Origin: Brevipalpus yothersi
Lineage: Eukaryota; Arthropoda; Arachnida; Trombidiformes; Tenuipalpidae
Assembly: GCA_003956705.1 (NCBI GenBank)
Contig: QZCP01000008.1
Coordinates: forward strand, 91,327-155,326
DNA: 64,000 nucleotides
Reading direction: 5' to 3'
Each line of letters begins with the position of its first letter. Within the stretch, counting starts at the first letter, position 1. This document shows positions 38,489 to 49,279 of this stretch, in pieces. The notes beneath the pieces are model-generated. The model was given only the letters and a program-made list of their open reading frames with translations, was not told where the DNA came from and searched no databases. A program made the position numbers and the translations under genes.

Positions 38489-39322
38489 TCAGTTATAAAT
38501 TGGACATGGCTTGAATGACTTTTCCTCACTATGTTCAATGGCCTGAGGTATCTTTTTGGCACAAAATTGTCGAATAATTTGTCGCTTGCTGGTGAGAGGA
38601 AATGAGAATTAAAAATTGTCTACAGGAGATTCAGATGTCAAACCAGACTTACATTCCACCATCAACACGATTAATTGATACCAGAATAGGTTCGAAGAAG
38701 ATCTTTGGTTTAGAGACCAAATAGACTGAGTGGATAGGGGAAAAAGATTATAAATGCAAAATTTATGCGAGATTTAAATAAATTTTTCATGTCTCACTTG
38801 GATTGAATGGGGATTTCAGTGTCCATCGGAGTTCAATTTCCTGAAGCCTTTCATAGCCAATCTCAGTTCGAATGGGGAAACTCCATGTGGCTTCATTTTT
38901 GATATTCACTGGGCTGTTGGACAATGAGTTGAGATGAAAATTTGTCATGTAAAGTTGATTAACTTACGTTGAAGTTAGAGTGAACTCCTGTGATCCAGTT
39001 TTCTGTAGATTGTTGATACCTTTGAGCTTAATTTTCAATTTACCTTCATGAGAATCGAATTTGGCTCGAGCAGTTGGAGAAGTTGTAATGGTCACATTGT
39101 AATAATAGTCTAGGAAAAAAAGTCGAAAAAATGTTTGAAGAAAAAAACTGAACTTGTGGTGAAAAAAATTCTGATGAGTCGTGGAAAATTTTCCTCGATC
39201 AGGGGAGAGAAGATTCTTTGAACTTTTTTCAAACCAAAAACAAACTCACCATCAGCAGCAAGACATGTTACAACGAATGAGGTTAAGAAAATAGCAATGA
39301 AAAATCCTCTCAATCCCATCAT
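38489..39322 (-). CDS. Secreted single PLAT-domain protein, paralogue 1
   Basis: Five exons: 39322-39250, 39109-38968, 38913-38798, 38725-38653 and 38588-38489, all GT..AG and in phase, coding 167 residues. A signal peptide (MMGLRGFFIAIFLTSF, cleaved near CLAAD) is followed by one domain that resembles the C-terminal PLAT/LH2 beta-sandwich of pancreatic-type lipases. It shows YYNVTITTSP at the first strand, LKIKLKG, the pattern GYERLQEIELRWTLKSPFNP, KPKIFFEPI, then FCAKK and a terminal KPC. The paired cysteines near the end mirror the FCS..TPC ending of lipases. There is no lipase catalytic domain and no room for one. PLAT domains bind lipid or partner proteins; the role here is inferred. A TATA box lies 76 bases upstream. 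Paralogue 2 is 1.2 kb upstream on the same strand. Confidence 0.87.
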
Positions 39323-39397
39323 TGATATTTCAATTAGAATATTTTCACAAACAAAACTCAAGGAAGGAAACAAAAGATCAAAGCAAGAAAGATCAAG

Positions 39398-39405
39398 TTT
39401 TTATA
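39398..39405 (-). promoter_or_regulatory. TATA box of PLAT paralogue 1
   Basis: TATAAAAA on the minus strand, 76 bases before the ATG at 39322; suggests a transcription start about 45 bases before the ATG. It lies right beside the GA microsatellite. Confidence 0.55.
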
Positions 39406-39418
39406 TGGAGATGAGGGG

Positions 39419-39855
<437 letters not shown>

Positions 39856-40499
39856 TTCCATTGACACACAAAATGGTTCCGATAACGAAAACTTTTGATT
39901 AAGCAAGTCAAGTAGTTAGTAGTGGCAATTAGCTCGATATCATTTATCGGATGATCAATGTGATCAATAAGCGACTATTTTGATCATTTAGCAAAAATAT
40001 TGCATCTCAGAACAAACAATCATAGTTGTGAAGTATGGCTATGAGTTTTTCCCAGATTTTATGTAATTTTTTAAAAATTTTCAACTATGAAGACTATCAA
40101 CTGTGCGGCCAATTATTCTTTCAGAGCAAAAACAGAAAATTAACCCTCACTCTGGAACCGTTTATCATCGGCTATGAAGGTGAAAGATACATTCAAAGAC
40201 ATAAGACTTTCACGAGATTGATAGTGAGTAGAGTAGAGCTATTCACTTGATTATTGCGATCAAGGTTAGTCGGAAAATCGCTTTTCACTCATTCATGCTG
40301 ATTTTGAGTACTCATTTTTATTGTATGAAAGCTTTCTTCATTTCATGTCTTGTATCGATAAAAATATCGGAATAGTCTTCTCGTCCCAATTTCAGAAGAT
40401 TTGATTTTTTTATAAAGATTCATGTTTTTCTTGCAGCATGATCCATAAGATCTTTAAGGATGATTTCCTGGATTTTGCATACATTGTGGCGAAAGTTGA

Positions 40500-41357
40500 T
40501 CATATGTAGATTGGACATGGCCTGAACAACTTCGTCTCACTATGTTCGATGGCTTGAGGTACTCTCTCGGCACAGAACTGTTTGAAAACTTGTCGTTTAC
40601 TGGACGAAAGAAAAATTTGATGATCAAAAATTGAATCTAAAATATTCGCCATGGTACGAATTCATACTCACATTCCAAATTCAATGTAGCTAATCGAAGT
40701 GAGGATCGGCTCAAAAAAAATTTTTGGCTTAGAGACAAGATAAACTATGATGATAAAATGAATGTCAATATGGGAATGTAATCTTGATGAGCTATTGAAA
40801 CTTACTTGGATTGAAAGGTGATTTGAGAGTCCATCGAAGCTCTATACCCTGAAGTCTTTCGAAGGCAATTTCTGTTTGGATTGGGAAGCTCCATGAAGCA
40901 TCGTTTCGCAATGTTACTGGACTATTGTACAGAAAATTAGTATGATTAAGTATGTAAAATGAGTATGTGCACTGTAATTGAAAACATGTAGAAACGATTG
41001 ATTGTACATCAATTCCAGACACTTCCAAATGAATCACCTTGAAGTTAGGGTGAAATCTTGAGCACCATCCACTAATTGCATATTGATGCCTCTAAGCTTG
41101 ATTTTTAGGTTTCCTTCCTGTGAGTCAAATTTGGCTTGAGAAATTGGAGAGGTTGTGATGGTCACGTTATAGTAGTAGTCTAGAAAGAAGAGAACTCATT
41201 TAGAATGGATTTGAACAAGATTGAGCTGATGAGCTTCTCAAGATCTACTACTCACACTGGTGAGCAGAATTAGATCCTGAAACTTACCATTGTAAGCAAG
41301 CGTTGACAATACTAGAGTTGATAGGAGAAGTCCAGATAGAACAACTTTAGATAGCAT
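40500..41357 (-). CDS. Secreted single PLAT-domain protein, paralogue 2
   Basis: Five exons: 41357-41288, 41179-41038, 40921-40806, 40744-40672 and 40599-40500, coding 166 residues. The last four exons have exactly the same lengths as in paralogue 1 (142, 116, 73 and 100 bases). Signal peptide MLSKVVLSGLLLSTLVLSTL, then YYNVTITTSP, LKIKLRG, FERLQGIELRWTLKSPFNP, KPKIFFEPI, FCAER and a final RPC. The donor of exon 2 (GTGATT) is weaker than the others. High conservation with paralogue 1, concentrated on the same PLAT positions, argues that both are functional. A TATA box is 162 bases upstream of the ATG. The alternative view, that these are C-terminal parts of lipases, is unlikely because each has its own signal peptide and TATA box. 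Confidence 0.86.
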
Positions 41358-41518
41358 GATTGTCAGATTTGAGAATATTTCAGCAGGAATTGGTCAAATG
41401 AAAAGAAAGAAGTTCACAACCAAAGGCACTGCCGATAAGCTGTCAAGAAACTCAAAAACGATTGCTTAGACGAAAACAGTTGGCTCAACAATGTTTTCCA
41501 TCCTGATTGAAATGAATC

Positions 41519-41526
41519 CTTTTATA
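41519..41526 (-). promoter_or_regulatory. TATA box of PLAT paralogue 2
   Basis: TATAAAAG on the minus strand, 162 bases before the ATG at 41357. It would place the transcription start near 41490 with a 5' UTR of about 130 bases. Confidence 0.5.
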
Positions 41527-41538
41527 ACTCAATTGAGT

Positions 41539-41562
41539 TGTGTGTGTGTGTGTGTGTGTGTG
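41539..41562. repeat. (TG)n microsatellite
   Basis: About eleven TG units just upstream of the paralogue 2 TATA box. Confidence 0.9.
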
Positions 41563-43187
41563 AGAGTCGATTAAATTCCGATGGCTACTCTAAAAAATGA
41601 TTGTAATGAAATTTCATTGCCAAAGAGTAATCCTCGCATAATCAAACTGGTGATCAGACAAGTAAACAATAGAATTCCAGGAAAGAAGGTGTTAAAAACT
41701 GCCTATTGTTCATGATTGTGTTTCCTTCTCTCAGGATCCAAACTTCAACAAATGTGGAAAATATTTTTTTCCTTTTTTGATTTGCTGAGGAGTTGTTTCC
41801 TATTCGGTCTCAAATTTTATCGATGCGAGAAGAGCGAGTTAAACCAGCAACAATTGGAACGAAATGGGAATCAGAGACAACGGAATAAATCTGCCCCAGT
41901 ATGTAAGTTCATCAAGATAAAGCCTCGGCAGTGAGATTTCGAGTCAAAAAAGTGGAGTGCCTCATAAATGATTCCCTAATGTTACCAAAAGGTCATCGAT
42001 TCATTCCCTGTATCTCGTTTGGTGCACAATCAGGTGAATCTTCAATGGAAGAAAAGAAAAACAGTCAGTCAGCTACGATATTTCAATGAACTATGGTGGG
42101 AAATGGATACTCTCGTCCGGAAAGATTGACAGAGAGAATGATTATTATTCGCACCAGGAATGTCAACTCATAACTGCTATCGTGCCTACTTTCATCAACA
42201 AACTAGGACGATCCATGAGGTGGGGAGTGGAATCATTTTCCCATCAAGCAAGCTGATTGTCCTGGTAAATATTACAGCAATGCACATGAGTCTTTGGGTA
42301 TGTCTTCACGAATATCGTGTCACCAGCTTGAACTTCCATCAATTGGAGCAAGCGTAGGAAGAACGGGAACGATCGAGAGTAATCAAAATACGAGCAGGTG
42401 ACAGTTGTTTTGATACTTTCCATAAGATTAATCTCAACACATCGGTGAACATTTAGCAGCTATATCTATAAGAAAAAGACAAAATTGTTATCAACCGTGC
42501 ACGAACTAAGATGGAGATAAATCCAACAATTTGGGAAGCATTGTGACGGAAGTAAATCGCTTTGTTGAAAACTTTTTTTCCTGATTTTTTGAACCAGAAA
42601 AATTGTCATCTTATTTGACCACTAGAGGACTCTACTTTGAATTGTGTTCATTTCGCGCCTTTTTCCGGCTGGTTTTTATATCGGAACTATGGCAGCCTGA
42701 GGACTCCTTAGTAAGGAGGATGCCCAAAAGATTTTGTCAGATGGTTACCTTCAGTTCCAACTGCGATTCTCATGGAAAGGGAATTGTTTAAATCTGGAAA
42801 TTTTCAAAGACGATATCAATTTTCTAATGAATTTCCCCATAATGCATGGGCACCTACATGATGTACATGATGGATCGAAAAAAGCGAAATAGAATAACCA
42901 TAAATTGTTCATGGGATTTTTTGATATTAGAAAAGTTCATTCACTCACTCATTCACTTAGATTCTATTCTAGATCATCTATATGAACTCGTTTCCTTCTT
43001 TATCGATGATATCAAAAGGATTTCCCTGAGTGATAACTGATAAATGCAACTGCTTCATGAGAACTATCATTTCACTATTAGCGGGATTAATTTCCGGATG
43101 AATCAAGAAATAGAGGATATGAGACAGCTTCATAGCTCGATGGGCTCATTTGTTGATCAGATCAATTGATTTTCGTTTCTCCCTAAA
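41563..43187. other. Intergenic, no gene recognised
   Basis: Frames of 60-72 codons on the plus strand (41716, 42160, 42603, 42846) have no family motifs and no consistent splice links. Should hold the P450 promoter. Confidence 0.4.
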
Positions 43188-44881
43188 ATGCTGATGCTTT
43201 TGAAAGAATCGATTCGATTTTTATTCACTCCAATTTTAATTTTAACTACCTACGTTCTCATCAAGAAATTGGTAAAATACTCCCTTTATGTGGAAAAAAT
43301 GTGGAAATTGCCATGCATGGAGAATCAACGTTTCTTGATTGGAAACTCTTATGAGTATTGGAAAAATCGCTGTGAGTATAACGAGCTCTCACGATAGAAG
43401 TGTGTTGAAATGGCTGATATGTGATAATGTTGATGATTTTATGGATAAACTTTTCATAACAGCCAGAAAGAGAGAATATTTCTTGTCCGTAGCCGCTAGT
43501 GAGAACAGGAAGAAAGGATTTTTCGTTGAATGGATATCACTATATCCAATTTTACACGTCACTTCATGGAGACACCATCGAGTAAGTCGAAATTGAAAAA
43601 TTCTGTCTCATGATAATTCATTATTTTGTGCACTCTCATTTTCTAAATCAGAAAATATTGGGAAATAAGAAATTCTTAGACCGTGGATGGCCGGCAAAAA
43701 AAGTATTAGGTGGCTTCCACGGCATATTTTTCCTCGATAATGAAGAATGGAAAGCTCGCAGAGCCTTGATTTCCCCTTCGTTTGTTCCAAGAGTCATTGA
43801 AGGCTTCATTCCAACAATAATCAATCAAGTTCGTCACATACTAGCAAAGCTTGAAGCATCTGAGGGGAAAATTATCGAACCTCTAGCTATCATGGAGCAG
43901 CATGTACTCTCAATTACTCTCGAAACATCGATGGGTTTGAAAAATGAATTATCAACTGAAGATCGTGTTGATTTTAAGGACTGCATTAAAAGATTCATAA
44001 ACTCTCAAATCAATCAAGTAACCTGGCCTCGTTCATTGGAGGAAGCAATTGTATTATTTCGTGGTTGGATCAATTGGAAAAATGGAGATGATAGAAAGAA
44101 ATTGATTGATTATTCCTCTCAGATCATAAAGTTGCGCCTCAGATCACTGTCTTCTAATGAGGCGAATCCGGATAACGAAACTGGAGTGAGAAAACGGAAC
44201 AAGATATTCTTGGATAGTTTCCTGGAGTCAAATCCCATGACGAAAAGCAATGGAGATGATCAAAGGAGTCTCATAAATGATCTAATAAATATTATGGGCC
44301 CGAGCTATAAAACAATGGTCACTTCATCCATGTGGTTTCTCCACAATATGGCCCGTAATCCAGAAATTCAAGAGAAGCTTTACCAAGAGATTTCAGATTT
44401 TGATGAGGGGAATGAAGATATGACAATTGGACAGATCAATCAGCTAACATATTTGGACCAGTGTGTGAAAGAGAATCTAAGAATTCACCCTCCTCTCGTA
44501 GGCACTGCAAGAAAAACTAGTGAGGACATCGTGCTTGATTGCTATTCTGTCCCTGCAGGCACTTTAGCTGTTACATCAATCCTTGCGATTCATCACGATG
44601 AAGAAGTTTACCGTAGGCCAGAGAAATTTGATCCCTCTCGGTTCGAGCCGGATAATTTCGCCAAGATACCTCCAGGAGCCTATATTCCCTTTGGAGATGG
44701 TCCAAGGCGTTGTATTGCTGAGCGGTTAGCTCTTCTCGAGTCGAAAATCATTCTTGGCAGCATCATAAAAAGATTTCGAATAGCTCCAGATGAGACTGAC
44801 AATGTTCAAGTTGTAATGGACTTCGTAACAAAACCATGTAACCCCTTGAGATTTCACTTTATCCCAAGAAGAGATATTTGA
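43188..44881 (+). CDS. Cytochrome P450, CYP4-like, 3 exons
   Basis: Heme monooxygenase of the ER membrane. Exons 43188-43375 (donor GTATAA), 43398-43581 and 43652-44881, giving 533 residues. An alternative donor at 43372 would create a stop at the junction, which decided my choice. The N-terminal anchor spans about residues 8-27 (FTPILILTTYVLI). C-helix WKARR is at about 157-161, K-helix ENLR at 398-401 and heme loop FGDGPRRCIAERL at 471-483 with the axial Cys at 478. The PERF-type segment reads FDPSRF. The I-helix, where CYP4 enzymes have an AGxET-T motif, reads MGPSYKTMVTS: the acidic residue is Lys and the alcohol may shift. Substrate unknown; fatty acids or xenobiotics are usual for this clan. 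A truncated pseudogene copy lies at 19.5-20.2 kb on the other strand. Confidence 0.92.
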
Positions 44882-45937
44882 AGCAAAACTTGTTCCACAT
44901 CTAATAAAACTCCTCCAACTTCTTGGTCAAAATTGACCCATCTATTCGACAAGCTAGTTTCCAGAAATAATTCGATTGTTGTAGGTGTTTCGAGGAAAAT
45001 GATTGAAGAAACTGGAATCTTCAGTTCTATTCATATGGTTCACATAGACACTCTCACAGCATATCTATTCATGATGCCGAGTTTATTCGCATTCAGTCAG
45101 AAATATCAGCAGAGATACATGTACTTCTGGAGGGCATCATTCTGATGGAAAAATTGTGAGAAGGTGCCCAAGATGATGCATCAGCTTGCTTCACTTGATT
45201 CTTCAATTCAGGAGCCCCATCTAAAAATTCCAAGTGGGTCCTGGAAAAGACGATGATTCAGAGTGATGAATTGTCATTATGATCAAGTTTTTGAATGTAG
45301 CCTACCATAATGCACTTAAATGGTTTCATCTGTCGGAAACTTTTCTAATTAACCGTTTGGATGCATTCAACTCCGAGAGGAACTCGGCAAACTTATTCAA
45401 CAGATATCAGCTTCGACATGTTTCGATTGCAGGCACCAGATCATCAGAAAATCATCAAAGCCAAGAATAACTCCAATAATCTTCTAACTTCGAATAGATA
45501 GGTATCTTAAATAATGGAGGAAGGGTCGATAGATGAGTAAATACCATGAGAGCTTATATTTGATCATCACTTTAATTCTTCCATTTTCAATTATAGCCTC
45601 CAGTTGACCACATCATATTTGGCCCTCAGAATTGCTAGTATGAATGACCTATTTTAATCCTTCTATTCGTAGATAAACAACAGTGATAGTCGAAACACAG
45701 ACAAATCTCTCGCATCCTAATTCTTTATTCTTCGCTCAATTATCTGATTGACTGAACCCTCATCCTGGAAGTTTCATCCGGAGTGAAGGAAGCCTCTACC
45801 TTTTCATTATCCATTCTTCCAGATCACCGTATTTCCTTCGTTTAAATTCTGCCTTCCACAGGCGCTAATCTGTAGCTTACTTTTTGAAAATACGATAGAT
45901 CACTTGAACTTGGTGGCGAGTATATCATGATGAATAT
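44882..45937. other. Intergenic, with an inverted copy of an NRF flank
   Basis: No gene recognised. About 45740-45830 matches, in reverse orientation, the upstream flank of NRF copy A (12935-13030), so pieces of the NRF unit have spread outside the array. Confidence 0.5.
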
Positions 45938-45939
45938 TA

Positions 45940-45955
45940 CCGTATTTCCCGGTTT
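45940..45955. repeat. Left terminal inverted repeat of the pogo-like element
   Basis: CCGTATTTCCCGGTTT, preceded by TA at 45938-45939. Confidence 0.9.
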
Positions 45956-46441
45956 TTGAGTCGCAACTATTACTGAAGTTCCCTCATTTAGTAATTCGAT
46001 TTAGTGGGGGAAAAAAATATGTCGGTGAGGGAAATGCCTGGTGGAAAAACAAGTTTTTTAACCGGTAAGCTTCGAAAATAGGCGAACATGCTTCGAAAAG
46101 TGGCTGAGCGATAATATTCTGATAAGATAAAGCATTTGATATGCTTCATCAACCGGTAATCCATGGCAAAGAAGCGGCCATTATTGTTTTTTGTGATCTG
46201 ATCAACGTTGTTTTGTTTTTGAAACGGCTAATTGTGAAAATTCGAGTGTGAACGGTGATTTGGGCTATGAAATTCTGTATGAAGATGCCACTAACAGTGG
46301 AACGATCATCACCGGCTATCCACAGGACAGTGATTTTGATACATCAAGTGAGCACATTGATGACATCAACGGTGAGTGAAATCTATCCATGTGTTTCCTC
46401 TTTTGACACCGGCTAATTCACATCCAGACAACGAAAGCCGA

Positions 46442-47867
46442 ATGACCACCGATTATGAAATGAGAAACATCTTCCTTAACGAGCCGTCAGTGCAAGATGA
46501 TGTTATCGGACCGGTACTGTCCAAAGAAAGTGTAACTTTAGCCCCAAAAAGGCAACGGTTCAAGCTCTCAACCAAAATTCAAGTGCTTAAAATGATGGAT
46601 GACAGTGGTCTACTGGTTGAAGATGTATCGGAAGCTCTCAGAATCAACCGTCGAAACATCGAACGATGGAGAAATCAGAGAGAAAAATTGAATCAAGCCA
46701 AAGAATCGAACAAAGTTGAGGTCCGGAAACGGTGTAACATAACCGGCGATCGGAAACAACATGGAAAAGCCCGAGCTTGAGAAAGAAGTTTATAACCGTT
46801 TAATAAATCATCGTGAGAGAGGATTCATTGTGAACGGTAAATGGATAATCCAAACAGCGAAAGAAGAGGCAGCAATTAGAGGCATAAGTGAGACCGATTT
46901 CAAGGCATCCAATGAATGGATCTACCGTTTTACAAAACGATCCGGTGTTTCTCTAAGAGCTCCAACATCAAGGGGTCAAAAAGATCCTGCTGATGCTAGA
47001 GAACAAGCTTTGGCCTTTTCTGCTTTTTTCTCTAACTTCAGGCAACGATTCAACGGTTACCACATCACTTATGCAAACATGGACGAGGTACCGGTATGGT
47101 TTGATATGCCAGGAGGGAGAACTTATGATGTCGAAGGAAATCGAACGATAAAAGTTCTTACCACCGGTAATGAGAAATTGAGATTCACTGTTGTCTTGTG
47201 TACCCTTTCGACCGGTGAACAAGTCAAGCCTATGCTAATTTTTAGAACACCTCAGAATATTGAAATCAATGATGAAACTGTCTATGTTACCGGTTCGAAA
47301 GGAGGCTCAATGACAACAGAGTTGATGGAAAAGGGGCGAAAAAATTGTTGGAAAGTCAGGCCGAATTATCAAATAGATAACATTCCCGGTGAGCAATCAA
47401 AACGAAAAACGGTTCTTATCATGGATTCAGCCCGTAGTCATCTTGATTCTGACCTACATGAGCGGATGAACCGATTGAACAATACTGAAATCAAGATCAT
47501 AGCCGGTGGAATGACGAAATATCTTCAACCAGCCGATATTGTCTACAACAAATCGTTCGAAAATCATATCAAAGACTCATGGAACAATTGGATGGAAAAT
47601 GGTTTGGTAGAAGTGACAAGATTTGGACGGAGAAAGCCTGCATCAAGACAAACGGTTGCTAATTGGATCAAAGATGCCTTCGGAAAGATACCGGTGGAGA
47701 TGATCAAGTCAAGCTATGACCGATGTGGAATCATTGCTGAAGAAAGATCTGAGGAATATCATCACCGTTTATTACAGCTAATTACTCAGTATGATAATGT
47801 TAGAGAAGACCCCGATGATCATACCGGTATAACCGATGATGAAATGCAAAATGCTGATTATGATTAA
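46442..47867 (+). CDS. Pogo/Tigger-like DDE transposase with one frameshift
   Basis: The N-terminal part (46442-46780) carries a pipsqueak-type helix-turn-helix: LSTKIQVLKMMDDSG..VSEALRINRRNIERW. The second part (in frame from 46761) continues with PELEKEVYN, a CENP-B-type helix-turn-helix (about residues 15-65 of that part) and the DDE domain. Candidate catalytic aspartates are in ANMDEVPVW (108), LIMDSARSH (222) and LQPADIVYN (259), a DD36D spacing. The frames disagree by one base around 46755-46780, so the present copy is probably inactive unless the read has an error. An exon upstream (GYEILYEDAT.., donor near 46371, acceptor near 46427) may add an acidic N-terminus. It acts in the nucleus, cutting at TA-flanked ends. 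The convergent neighbour overlaps its 3' end by up to 68 bases. Confidence 0.85.
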
Positions 47868-48931
47868 AAGATGAAACTTTCAAGCAAAATAAATGGGTTA
47901 AACGGTGTAAAAAAGCCTCTGTGAGTTTCTTTCGATGAATAATCTGCTCTTTCTCAAATGCTCGTAATCGGTCAACACCGATGCACTTTATTGAGTCCTC
48001 CCGAAAAGTTTGGTCATTGATGTTCCCTTGCTCATCCATCTCATTAACGGTTCGAAAAAACGGCTGATGTGATCTTCTCCTCTTGCTATTGATCAAAATC
48101 AGGTCCATACATTCAACGGCAGAATAGATCTGCTTATTCTTTCTTGAATCTTGACCGGTAAAGTCCCAAGAAAGATACACGCCATGATGAAGGAAATATT
48201 TGAATGAAGCCGGTACATTACATTCGATCCTGATGTTTTTAGCAAAACTTGGTACCGTTGCCTTACCATTCTCCTCGGTATGCTGCCGATTGATCTCTCC
48301 AAGAAGTGCACAAAATCGGTTAAAAGTCAAATCAGTTGGATCAATATCTCTACCGGTCCTGATCACGAATGTAATGTTGCCGGTGAAAGCGAGAAGCACA
48401 CGGTCCTGGTCATCTTTCACGAGTTGTCTAGAGTACCGTTTACCTCCACCAAGAAAACAGTTCATCTCGAATTGTTATCATATCAGTATGGTTGATTGGT
48501 GGTTGCTCTACCGGTGGAATGATCTTCATCGTTGCCCATGGATAGATTGATGACCGATGTTCATCACTTGCATTTAACCTAAAATATCGGTTGACTTTTT
48601 CATCCAAATCAGATCCATTAGGTAAAACAGTTACAGGTATTTTTTGGCCATCTTCACCTTCCAAAAACACCGGTATTCTTTCGAGGACTCTATCTTTTCC
48701 ATTCTTGAACTGTGTCCATGCCATTGTTACGAGCCGAATTATCTCCTCTTCATCACCGGTTGTCGATACAGGAACATCAGGATGAAATTCATGAGCTAAT
48801 TGCCGGAAGCTAAGATGATCAACCGTCAAACACTGAAAATCTCAATAACCATCACAACTCTCTTACCGTTTATTCATGGAAGACCAATAACCACCATCCT
48901 CATTGAAAAGATCACTGAATTTGAAGTGCAT
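47800..48931 (-). CDS. Unrecognised second gene of the transposon
   Basis: Spliced minus-strand gene. Exon 1 is 48931-48867, starting MHFKFSDLFNEDGGYWSSMN. Its GTAAGA donor joins in phase to an acceptor at 48810 that opens exon 2 with FRQLAHEFHPDVPVSTTGDEEE. Exon 2 stays open to 48440, where a one-base frame change is needed to continue into the frame 48465-47800 (KDDQDRVLLAFTGN.., then a basic RRRSHQPFF segment). The total is about 340 residues. I do not recognise any domain. The middle is acidic and soluble-looking, without membrane segments. The interruption at 48440 could also be read as a GT..AG gap of 16 bases, which is too short for a normal intron. Its maintenance of open frame inside a transposon suggests a role in transposition or in regulating the host. 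Confidence 0.6.
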
Positions 48932-49261
48932 TTTGAACAATTTAAACGGTTTCCTGAACTAAAAATAGTCAATTCACTTTTACTCGACAGAAAACAAACA
49001 CAAATGACCGGTTGATGCATGAAAACAATCAAAAAATTGTTACATTCTACGCCTTTATCAGTTAAACAAGCCATTTTTGCCGATTGAATCATCGATTAGC
49101 GTTTAATCGCTACATTGATATGACCGATTGATAAGTGCAACTTTTTATTTGGTGCACTCTCTGACTAAACGGCATCTCATATTCAAGTCGTATGCTCTTA
49201 TTCACTGAAGTTGTTTGCGACTCTTTTTGGAAGCAGTGTTTCACCGGTAAGTCGGGCTTAT

Positions 49262-49277
49262 AAACCGGGAAATACGG
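49262..49277. repeat. Right terminal inverted repeat of the pogo-like element
   Basis: AAACCGGGAAATACGG, followed by TA at 49278-49279; exact reverse complement of the left end. The neighbouring GTCGGGCTTATA just inside is typical of related elements, but the left side is less similar. Confidence 0.9.
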
Positions 49278-49279
49278 TA

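Larger units (their letters stand above)
46061..49248. promoter_or_regulatory. Sixteen ACCGGT palindromes spread over the transposon
   Basis: ACCGGT starts at 46061, 46152, 46510, 47090, 47163, 47211, 47289, 47690, 47823, 48154, 48352, 48510, 48669, 48755, 49007 and 49243. They lie in both genes and in both non-coding ends. In the other 60 kb I noticed only about four (near 2148, 6405, 27131 and 27480). Related half sites (AACGG and CCGGT) are also frequent. A role as binding sites for the encoded HTH protein is inference. Confidence 0.6.
45940..49277. mobile_element. Complete pogo/Tigger-like DNA transposon, 3.3 kb
   Basis: Perfect 16-base terminal inverted repeats: CCGTATTTCCCGGTTT at 45940-45955, and its reverse complement at 49262-49277. 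A TA on each outer side fits the TA target duplication of the Tc1-mariner-pogo superfamily. The element carries a transposase on the plus strand and a second, spliced, unrecognised gene on the minus strand whose 3' ends meet and overlap near 47800-47870. Both genes contain one frame disruption. The element is strikingly rich in ACCGGT compared with the rest of the window. Because the ends are perfect, insertion should be recent. Confidence 0.9.

Noticed and set aside
48420..48440. A 16-base GT..AG intron in the second transposon gene
   Set aside because: Far below the size spliceosomes of animals can remove; a frameshift or sequence error is simpler.
48200..48550. Plus-strand frame of 116 codons inside the transposon
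   Set aside because: Shadow of the minus-strand second gene, which has better splice and codon support.
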